From Curtobacterium sp. ZW137 (lineage in GTDB: Bacteria; Actinomycetota; Actinomycetes; Actinomycetales; Microbacteriaceae), in NCBI RefSeq assembly GCF_003762905.1, contig NZ_RJKS01000002.1, positions 542,039-606,038 of the forward strand: 64,000 nucleotides of DNA, written 5' to 3'. Position 1 is the stretch's first letter, and every line of letters begins with the position of its first letter. Shown one piece after another: positions 57,523 to 64,000 of this stretch. Made by a program: the position numbers and the translations under genes. The notes beneath the pieces are model-generated. The model was not told where the DNA came from. It worked only from the letters and a program-made list of their open reading frames with translations, and ran no database searches.

Positions 57523-59370
57523 TCAGTCGGCGGCGGCCACCACGTCGAGCACGGCGCGGCCGTACGACTCGAGCTTCGCGGCGCCGACGCCGGAGATCTC
57601 GGCGAGCTGGTCGACGTCGGAGGGACGTACGGCAGCGATGCCCCGGAGGGTGGCGTCGTTGAAGACCACGTACGCCGGGACCCCTTGCTCGCGGGCCTGA
57701 CCGGCACGCCAGGCCCGGAGCGCCTCGAACAGCCCGAGCGCTTCCTGCGGCATGTCCGACACGACCTGTCGACGGGAGCGGCTGGCACGCGGGGCCTTCA
57801 CCGGGTCGCGGCGCATCAGCACCTGGACCCGCCCGGCCAGCACCTCCGCGCTCGACTGGCTGAGCACGAGCGTGCCGTACCCGTCGCTCGACACGGTCGC
57901 GTAGCCCTGCGCCAGGACCTGCCGGGCGACGGTGCGCCATTCGCCCTCGGACAGGTCGGCACCGATGCCGAACGTGGCGAGGGATTCGTGCTGGAGCTCC
58001 TGCACGCGCGGTGACGCCTTGCCGACGAGGATGTCCACGAGGTGCGCGACGCCGTAGCGCTGTCCGCGTTCCCGGTCGAGCCGGACGATCGTCGACAGGA
58101 GCTTCTGCGCCGGCACGGTGCCGTCCCACGACTCCGGCGGCGCGATGCAGGTGTCGCAGTTGCCGCACGCCGTGGATTCCTGGCCGAAGTACGCGAGCAG
58201 CCGGACCCGGCGGCACTCGATCGTCTCGCAGAGCGCGAGCATGGCGTCGAGGTGCGCGCTCAGCTGGCGTCGGTGTGCGGCGTCGCCTTCGGACTGGTCG
58301 ATCATCCGGCGCTGCTGCACGACGTCGTTCAGGCCGTACGCGAGCCACGCGGTCGAGGGGGCTCCGTCACGCCCGGCACGACCGGTCTCCTGGTAGTAGC
58401 CCTCCACCGACTTCGGGAGGTCGAGGTGCGCCACGAAGCGGACGTCGGGCTTGTCGATGCCCATGCCGAACGCGATCGTGGCCACCATGACGATGCCGTC
58501 TTCGCGCAGGAACTGCGACTGGTTCCGCTCACGCACCCGCACGTCGAGTCCCGCGTGGTACGGCAGCGCCGGGATCCCCTGGGCGACGAGCGCCGCGGCC
58601 GTGCGCTCGACCGAGTTGCGCGACAGGCAGTACACGATGCCCGCGTCGCCCTTGTGCTCCGTGCGGATGAACGTCAGGAGCTGCTGCAGCGCACCGGTCT
58701 TCGGTTCGATGCGGTACTGGATGTTCGGCCGGTCGAAGTCCGCGACGAAGTGTGCGGCGTCGTCGAGGCCGAGGCGGGCGGAGATCTCCCGGTGGGTCTG
58801 CGGTGTCGCCGTGGCGGTCAGCGCGATGCGGGGCACCGTCGGCCAGCGCTCGTGCAGGACGCTCAGCTCGAGGTAGTCGGGGCGGAAGTCGTGGCCCCAC
58901 TGCGCCACACAGTGGGCTTCGTCGATGGCGAAGAGCGCGATGCGCGCCCGGTCGAGCAGCGCGCGGGTGTTCTCGAGCCGGAGCCGTTCCGGAGCGAGGT
59001 AGAGCATGTCGACCTCACCCTGCACGACGGCACGCTCGACCCGAGCACGCTCGTCCGGCCCCTGCGTGGAGTTGAGGAACGCCGCACGGACCCCGTTCGC
59101 CGCGAGGGCGTCCACCTGGTCCTGCATGAGGGCGATGAGCGGCGACACCACGACACCGACGCCGTCACGGACGAGCGCGGGCACCTGGTAGCAGAGCGAC
59201 TTGCCGCCACCGGTCGGCATCAGGACGAGGGCGTCCCCGCCGCTGACGACGCGGTCGATGATCGCGGCCTGTTCGCCGCGGAAGTCGTCGTAGCCCCAGA
59301 CCCGGTGCAGCACGTCGAGCGCGGCCGCGCGCGACGGGGTGACGGCCGCAGCGGCCTCGGTGGTGCTCAT
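57523..59370 (-). CDS. recQ: ATP-dependent DNA helicase RecQ
   Basis: A 615-residue 3'-5' helicase acting in recombination repair. Walker A is MPTGGGKSLCYQ near residue 52, motif II is FAIDEAHCVAQWGHDFR near 147, and motif VI is YYQETGRAGRDG near 330. The RQC zinc site has cysteines in CETIECRR and ACGNCDTC. An HRDC domain occupies the end (LFEALRAWRAGQAREQGVPA). The domain set is complete and of normal size. Confidence 0.96.
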   Translation of the reverse strand: MSTTEAAAAVTPSRAAALDVLHRVWGYDDFRGEQAAIIDRVVSGGDALVLMPTGGGKSLCYQVPALVRDGVGVVVSPLIALMQDQVDALAANGVRAAFLNSTQGPDERARVERAVVQGEVDMLYLAPERLRLENTRALLDRARIALFAIDEAHCVAQWGHDFRPDYLELSVLHERWPTVPRIALTATATPQTHREISARLGLDDAAHFVADFDRPNIQYRIEPKTGALQQLLTFIRTEHKGDAGIVYCLSRNSVERTAAALVAQGIPALPYHAGLDVRVRERNQSQFLREDGIVMVATIAFGMGIDKPDVRFVAHLDLPKSVEGYYQETGRAGRDGAPSTAWLAYGLNDVVQQRRMIDQSEGDAAHRRQLSAHLDAMLALCETIECRRVRLLAYFGQESTACGNCDTCIAPPESWDGTVPAQKLLSTIVRLDRERGQRYGVAHLVDILVGKASPRVQELQHESLATFGIGADLSEGEWRTVARQVLAQGYATVSSDGYGTLVLSQSSAEVLAGRVQVLMRRDPVKAPRASRSRRQVVSDMPQEALGLFEALRAWRAGQAREQGVPAYVVFNDATLRGIAAVRPSDVDQLAEISGVGAAKLESYGRAVLDVVAAAD

Positions 59371-59379
59371 CCGCCCAGC

Positions 59380-60540
59380 CTACGGGCGACCAGCGACACC
59401 ACCGGCGTTGTCCACAGCGTCCGCCGGACCAGCCCCGACCGGACCAGCACCGGCCGGAGCAGCCGCACCCACGGCACCGGACCCGGCCACCCCCTCGGAG
59501 CGAGCCGGCGAGTCGCGCCAGCCCGAGCCTCCCGGCCGGGTCCAGCGCTTGCCGCCTGCCCAGGCCGGCACCGCACCACGGAACCGGGGTGCCTCGGCAC
59601 CCGGGAACGTGCGGTCCAGCTTCCGCCACCACGCGAGGAGCTCGACCATGCCCCAGTACGCCAGCGAGGTGGCCAGCGTCAGCAGCCAGCCGCCGATCGA
59701 GCCGTTCGAGGAGTCGAGGTCGACCTTGGACCACCCCGGCGCCTGCAGCACGAAGATCATGATGTTGTTGAAGGCGTGCTGGAGCACGGTTGCCTCGAGC
59801 CCACCGGTCCGGAGCACGATGACGGCCGCGACCAGGCCGAACGACCCGACGTCGAGGATCCCCCACACGTTGTAGCCGTTCGGGATGTGCAGCAGCGCGA
59901 ACACCACGGTCGACACGGCCACCGCGACGACCGTCCCGACGATCCGCCACGGGATCCAGGCGCCGATCGTCTGCATCAGGAAGCCGCGGAAGATGTACTC
60001 CTCGGCCGCGCCCTGGAACGGCACGAGCAGGACGACGAGCACGATCGTCGTCGTCAGGGTGCCGAGCGACACCGTCGACTGGCCGATCTCGGCCGTGTTC
60101 CAGGCGAAACCACCGGCGAACGTGAACGTGCCGGCGGCCTGGAAGACGAACATGACCGCAGCGATCACCAGCGTCGGCAGCACGCACCACGCGGCCCAGC
60201 GCCAGCGGACCCGGAACCGCACCGACGACAGCGTGTTCGCCGGGCCGATCCGCGCGATCTTCACCGCGAGCAGGATCCCCGGCAGCAGCACCACGAGCGA
60301 CACCAGCGACAGGCTCAGGATGATCGGGTCCGTGGGGTCGAGCGCTGAGTCCTGCAGACTCCGCTCCAGGTCGAGCAGCCCGTCCGGTCCCTGCGTCGCA
60401 CCGATCGGCACGAAGTACGCCACGGTGATGAGGACCTGCGACACCAGGTACCACCCGGCGAGGAACGCGAGGGCGACGAGCGGACGCCACCAGCGCCAGC
60501 GGCCGGCGACGCGGAAGAGACGGTGGTAGGGAACGCTCAC
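59380..60540 (-). CDS. CPBP family intramembrane metalloprotease
   Basis: A 386-residue membrane protein with about eight helices and the Rce1/CPBP glutamate motif GAAEEYIFRGFLMQ near residue 190, then FALLHIPNG near 225 and HAFNNIM near 268 supplying His and Asn. The C-terminal 80 residues are a Gly/Ala/Pro-rich cytoplasmic tail. It is directly downstream of no operon partner except recQ (9 bp to the recQ start). The substrate is unknown. Confidence 0.88.
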   Translation of the reverse strand: MSVPYHRLFRVAGRWRWWRPLVALAFLAGWYLVSQVLITVAYFVPIGATQGPDGLLDLERSLQDSALDPTDPIILSLSLVSLVVLLPGILLAVKIARIGPANTLSSVRFRVRWRWAAWCVLPTLVIAAVMFVFQAAGTFTFAGGFAWNTAEIGQSTVSLGTLTTTIVLVVLLVPFQGAAEEYIFRGFLMQTIGAWIPWRIVGTVVAVAVSTVVFALLHIPNGYNVWGILDVGSFGLVAAVIVLRTGGLEATVLQHAFNNIMIFVLQAPGWSKVDLDSSNGSIGGWLLTLATSLAYWGMVELLAWWRKLDRTFPGAEAPRFRGAVPAWAGGKRWTRPGGSGWRDSPARSEGVAGSGAVGAAAPAGAGPVGAGPADAVDNAGGVAGRP

Positions 60541-60567
60541 GCAGCGCAGGCTACCGGGCGGGGCAGG

Positions 60568-61521
60568 ATGGGACCCGTGCTCACCGTCCTGCTCGGCCTC
60601 AGTGGCGCGCTCGTCTACGGGTTCGCGGACTTCCTCGGCGGACTGGCGTCCCGGCGCGTCCGACCGGTGACCGTGGCCGCGATCGGTGCGGCCGTCGGGA
60701 TCGCGCCGCTGCTCGTCGGACTCGTCGTGGTCGGTGGGCGGTTCTCCTGGTCCGCGACCGTGTGGGGTGCGCTCGGCGGGCTGTCCGGTGCCGTCGGCGT
60801 GCTGCTGCTCTACGCGGCGCTCGCGATCGGGCCGATGAGCGTGCTCTCACCGCTCACCGCCGTCTTCGCCGCCGTCGTGCCCGTGCTCGTCGCGGTGCTC
60901 CGCGGGACCGTCCTCTCCCCCGTGGCCGTCGGCGCACTCGTCGTCGCCGTGGTCGCGGTGGTGCTCGTCGCCTCCGTCCCGGACCCCGGCGGAGCGCGGC
61001 TCACGACGCGCGGGGTGGTCGCGGCAGCGGTCGCCGGATGCGGGTTCGGCGGGATCGTGCTCGCGTTCAACGAGACACCCGCCGACTCCGGCGTCGCACC
61101 GCTGGTGGTGGCGCGAGTGCTGCAGGCGGTGCTGCTCGGCGCGGCGGCCCTGGTGTGGACGCGGGTCGCGTCTGCCACGTCGGTCACGTCTGTTCGGTCG
61201 GGAGGCTCGGCAGACCCCGCCGGGCCGGCGCCGGCGGGTGCGGTTCCCGGCCCCGGGTCCGCGGGGGCGTCCGTCCGGCGGATCGCGCTCGTGATCGTCG
61301 CGTGCGGGGTGCTCGACGCGCTGGCGAACGTGTTCATCCAGGCCGGGCTGCACTCGAGCACGGACCCGTCGACGCTCCCGGTGATGAGCGTGCTCAACGC
61401 GCTGTACCCGATCGGCACGGTGGTGCTGGCGGCTGTGGTGCTCCGCGAGCGGCTCACCGTTCTGCAGGCCGTGGGCATCGGGCTGGCGCTCGTGGCGTCG
61501 GTGGCACTCGCCCTGGCGTGA
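60568..61521 (+). CDS. DMT superfamily (EamA) transporter
   Basis: A 317-residue transporter with ten predicted helices made of two EamA repeats. The first begins LSGALVYGFADFLGGLASRR and the second VVAAAVAGCGFGG. A 55-residue Gly/Ala/Pro-rich loop (around residues 200-240) separates helices in the second half. Substrate unknown. It is divergent from the CPBP gene. Confidence 0.87.
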   Translation: MGPVLTVLLGLSGALVYGFADFLGGLASRRVRPVTVAAIGAAVGIAPLLVGLVVVGGRFSWSATVWGALGGLSGAVGVLLLYAALAIGPMSVLSPLTAVFAAVVPVLVAVLRGTVLSPVAVGALVVAVVAVVLVASVPDPGGARLTTRGVVAAAVAGCGFGGIVLAFNETPADSGVAPLVVARVLQAVLLGAAALVWTRVASATSVTSVRSGGSADPAGPAPAGAVPGPGSAGASVRRIALVIVACGVLDALANVFIQAGLHSSTDPSTLPVMSVLNALYPIGTVVLAAVVLRERLTVLQAVGIGLALVASVALALA

Positions 61522-61539
61522 CCGGCGGCGGCGCGCGGG

Positions 61540-61977
61540 TCAGGCGTCGGGGATGAGGCGTTTGCCGAGCGACACCGTGCGGTCGTCCGCGTAGCCGAGG
61601 GACTCGTAGAACCCGATCACGCGCTCGTTGCCCGCACGCACCTGCAGGTTGAGCTTCGGGCAGCCGAGGTCCGCGAGCAGCCGCTCGAACTCGGTCATGA
61701 ACGCCCGCCCGAGCCCGGAGCCCTGCAGGTCCGGCCGCACCGCGAGGTAGTTCACCCAGCCCCGGTGCCCGTCGAAGCCGGCCATCCCGGCACCGACCAC
61801 CACGCCGTCGTCGTCGGCGTCGACCGCCACCAGGAACAGCTCGGGCTGCACGGTCAGCTTCCGCGCGATGTCCTTCCGCGGGTCGTTCCACGGACGGACC
61901 AGGCCGCAGGACTCCCAGAGCGCGACGACGGCTTCGGTGTCGGCCGGGACGAAACGGCGGATGACCTGCTGCATCAC
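61540..61977 (-). CDS. GNAT family N-acetyltransferase (YpeA-like)
   Basis: A 145-residue acetyltransferase with WVNYLAVRPDLQGSGLGRAF, in which QGSGLG binds acetyl-CoA, and a C-terminal AGNERVIGFYESLGY typical of the YpeA/RimI-like group. Substrate unknown. Confidence 0.92.
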   Translation of the reverse strand: MMQQVIRRFVPADTEAVVALWESCGLVRPWNDPRKDIARKLTVQPELFLVAVDADDDGVVVGAGMAGFDGHRGWVNYLAVRPDLQGSGLGRAFMTEFERLLADLGCPKLNLQVRAGNERVIGFYESLGYADDRTVSLGKRLIPDA

Positions 61978-62083
61978 TCCACGGTAACGGTGCTGTGGAC
62001 AATGCCGTCATCGAGGCGTTCTCGTGATCTGATAGACCTGAGCGTCGTCCACCGCGACGTCTCACCACCGGACCAGGAGCCAC

Positions 62084-62881
62084 GTGACCGCTCAGGAGAC
62101 CCTCCCGCCGCGCCGTGGCGAGCGCCACGCTCGTCCTGAGCGACGGCAGCGGCCGCGCCAGACCGTCGGCGGCGCGATCGTCTCGCTCATCGCCGAACTC
62201 CTCATCGTCGCGGGCGCGATCACCGGCCTGTACGTGCTGTGGACGGCCTGGTGGACCGATGTCGTCGCAGTCCACGGACAGACCGCGCTCGTCAAGGACC
62301 TCGGACAGAAGGAAGCCGGCTTCGGTACCGGCGCAGAGCACCGGGGCACTGCACCGGTCCTCGCGGAACCGCCCGCCCTGTCCGACGTCTTCGGCACGAT
62401 GCAGATCCCCCGCTTCGGCGCCGACTACGACCGTCCCATCGGTGAGGGCACCGACCGTGAGAAGGTGCTCAACACCGTCGGGCTCGGGCACTACCAGGAC
62501 ACCGCGATGCCCGGCGCTCCCGGCAACTTCGCCGTCGCCGGGCACCGAGTCACCTACGGCAAGCCGCTCAACCAGATCGCCGAGCTGAAGACCGGCGACG
62601 CGATCGTCGTCCGGGTGACCGACAAGGCGACCGACTTCGACGTCTGGTACGTCTACGAGGTCACCGACAGCCAGATCGTCACCCCCGACCACGTCGAGAC
62701 GATCGCGCCGGTGCCGAACAAGCCCGGTGTCGCACCGACCGCGAGCGACCGCTGGCTGACCCTCACCGCGTGCCACCCGATGTGGTCCGCGAAGGAGCGG
62801 TACGTCACGCACGCGAAGCTCGACTACTGGATGCCCGCGTCCGAGGGCACCCCGAAGGAACTCTCGGAGACCGCCAAGTGA
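62084..62881 (+). CDS. Class E sortase
   Basis: A 265-residue transpeptidase anchored by an N-terminal helix (IVSLIAELLIVAGAITGLYV) after a basic cytoplasmic start. The catalytic His is in VAGHRVTYG near residue 150, Cys in WLTLTACHPMWSAKERY near 228 (TLTAC instead of TLTTC) and Arg in the latter segment. The GTG at 62084 has AGGAG six bases before. It would attach surface proteins to peptidoglycan, class E members preferring LAXTG-type signals. Its stop overlaps the next small gene. Confidence 0.9.
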   Translation: MTAQETLPPRRGERHARPERRQRPRQTVGGAIVSLIAELLIVAGAITGLYVLWTAWWTDVVAVHGQTALVKDLGQKEAGFGTGAEHRGTAPVLAEPPALSDVFGTMQIPRFGADYDRPIGEGTDREKVLNTVGLGHYQDTAMPGAPGNFAVAGHRVTYGKPLNQIAELKTGDAIVVRVTDKATDFDVWYVYEVTDSQIVTPDHVETIAPVPNKPGVAPTASDRWLTLTACHPMWSAKERYVTHAKLDYWMPASEGTPKELSETAK

Positions 62882-63057
62882 TCTTCCCGTTCGTCTGGCG
62901 GATCCTGCCGGGTCCCACCGCGCTCAAGGTGCTCGAGCTGGTCGTGCTCCTCGCCGCGATCGTCTTCGTGCTGTTCACGTGGGTGTTCCCGTGGGTCGCG
63001 GCGGACATCCTGCCGCCGCCCGACGGCACCGTGGACACCTCGACCCCGACGCCCTGA
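62878..63057 (+). CDS. Small membrane protein coupled to sortase
   Basis: A 59-residue protein with one strong helix (VLELVVLLAAIVFVLFTWVF) and a short Pro/Thr-rich outside tail. The GTG overlaps the sortase stop (GTGA). The same small partner is commonly seen next to class E sortases in actinobacteria. Function unknown. Confidence 0.75.
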   Translation: MIFPFVWRILPGPTALKVLELVVLLAAIVFVLFTWVFPWVAADILPPPDGTVDTSTPTP

Positions 63058-63147
63058 CGGCCTGACGCGCTGATGCGCTGACGCGCTGACGTCGACGCTG
63101 GCGCTGACGTCGCCCGCGGCCGCGGCCGGTGCGGCCTGGTCCCCGGG

Positions 63148-64000
63148 TCAGACGGTCGTGGTCACCCGCGAACCGCCGCCGGGAGCCCGCCGCACCGCGA
63201 TCCGCTCCGGGATGCGCTGCTTGAGCTCCTCGACGTGGCTGACGATGCCGACCTGACGCCCGCCCGCCGTCAGCCGTGCGAGCTGACCGATGACGTCGTC
63301 GAGGGTCTCCGGGTCGAGCGTGCCGAACCCTTCGTCGACGAACAGGGTGCCGAGCGAGACCCCGCCGGCTTCGGCCTGGACGACGTCGGCGAGCCCGAGG
63401 GCCAGGCAGAGCGAGAACGTGAAGGTCTCACCGCCCGACAGGCTCCTCGGGTCACGCGTGGTGTCGGTCGTGTGGTCGCGCACGGCGAGCGCCAGGCCCG
63501 TACGGCGTGCCCGGACGCCGGATTCTCGTTCGTCCGAGGTCTCGAGCGTGAAGCGTCCGCCGAGCATCGACCGGAGCCGGTCGTTGGCGGCGGCGACGAC
63601 GTCCTCGAAGCGGCGCATCAGCACGTAGGTGCCGAGCGTGATGCCGGTCGGGTTGTGCCCCGGCGCCCCGGAGGCGATGTCGGCGAGCCGGACGACGGCA
63701 CGGCTCCGCGCCGAGGTGGACTCGCGTGCCGTGACCGCTCGGGTGACCTCGGTGGCGCAGCGCTCGGTCGCGCCGGCCCGATCCTCGGCGGTGACCGCGG
63801 CTCGGGTGGCGGCGTCGAGCACGGCAGCAGTGCGGGCCTTCTCCGCTCGGGCACCGTCGAGGTCGAGTGCCTCGGCATCGTCGTCGGCGGCGGCGACCAC
63901 GGGCGGTTCGGCGAGTCCGGCGTCGACGACGGCGCGCTCGCGGTCGGCGTCGTCGACGTCGCGACGGAGCCTGGTCGTCTCCGCCGCGTCGAGCTGCGCA
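63148..64000 (-). CDS. sbcC: SbcC-type SMC-like ATPase (partial, N-terminal part outside)
   Basis: The last 284 or so codons of a nuclease-associated SMC-like ATPase that works with SbcD on DNA ends and hairpins. The end of the coiled coil is Ala/Glu/Arg-rich. Then come the ABC signature RSLSGGETFTFSLCLALGLA and the Walker B FVDEGFGTLDPE, followed by VGIVSHVEELKQRIP. The frame is open to base 64000, so the N-terminal Walker A and most of the coil are missing from the window. Confidence 0.92.
   Translation of the reverse strand, partial: AQLDAAETTRLRRDVDDADRERAVVDAGLAEPPVVAAADDDAEALDLDGARAEKARTAAVLDAATRAAVTAEDRAGATERCATEVTRAVTARESTSARSRAVVRLADIASGAPGHNPTGITLGTYVLMRRFEDVVAAANDRLRSMLGGRFTLETSDERESGVRARRTGLALAVRDHTTDTTRDPRSLSGGETFTFSLCLALGLADVVQAEAGGVSLGTLFVDEGFGTLDPETLDDVIGQLARLTAGGRQVGIVSHVEELKQRIPERIAVRRAPGGGSRVTTTV

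Overview
The window is high-GC actinobacterial DNA with short intergenic gaps, many 1-4 base start/stop overlaps (ATGA, GTGA, TGATG) and frequent GTG/TTG starts. Gene content (class E sortase plus a small membrane partner, alpha-E protein, RecQ with HRDC, ABC-F protein, GH125 mannosidase, EXPERT-type two-domain lipoate ligase) fits a Microbacteriaceae member such as Curtobacterium. The genus is an inference from gene content only.

Two compartments are visible. Positions 1 to about 22,240 look like an accessory region ending at the 3' end of a tRNA-Gln gene (22241-22312, minus). It carries spare copies of central-metabolism enzymes: pyruvate dehydrogenase E1 alpha, cytochrome oxidase subunit I, enolase, inorganic pyrophosphatase and phosphoglycerate mutase. 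Around them are transporters (TDT family, FetB-like, two CrcB fluoride channels, a PF03773-type permease). The block usp-gpm-crcB-crcB-ppa-eno (8214-12329) reads as a fluoride-tolerance operon: CrcB exports fluoride, and enolase and pyrophosphatase are classical fluoride targets. Divergent from it, behind a perfect CsoR-like palindrome, is a probable copper-responsive unit (His/Met-rich membrane protein, DUF305 lipoprotein, permease). From 15.2 to 22.0 kb come a decayed LacI gene, a zinc-ribbon repeat protein, a helicase-associated-domain protein, and a module of two paralogous tyrosine-recombinase-like proteins overlapping a 609-residue DDE-transposase-like protein.

From about 22.3 kb on, the DNA is more strongly GC-biased and looks chromosomal: MarR and VOC genes, an ABC-F ATPase, a molybdenum-cofactor operon (moeA-moaC-mogA-moaE), a divergent operon of MTA phosphorylase, epimerase, GT2, DUF2064 and methyltransferase, then a polymorphic-toxin locus (33.5-39.1 kb). 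That locus has one intact 597-residue RNase A-like toxin with a small secretion-type partner and an immunity gene. It is followed by a scrambled tail of toxin remnants, extra immunity genes and one gene in which toxin and immunity parts are fused. Downstream are phosphoglucomutase, GH125, esterase, a very long DHA2 efflux pump, lipoate ligase, lipase, acetamidase, SDR, MarR-MFS, alpha-E, an M23 peptidase, a PlsC acyltransferase, RecQ, a CPBP protease, a DMT transporter, GNAT, sortase and the C-terminal part of SbcC.

The chromosomal part also carries unusual intergenic DNA structures: a family of hairpins with the core GGACGGGAGGC (at least four copies), two 90-bp direct repeats that each fold into two hairpins, a perfect 48-bp palindrome, and a triplicated 18-bp unit that repeats a gene's last codons and stop. 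No rRNA and no CRISPR array were seen.
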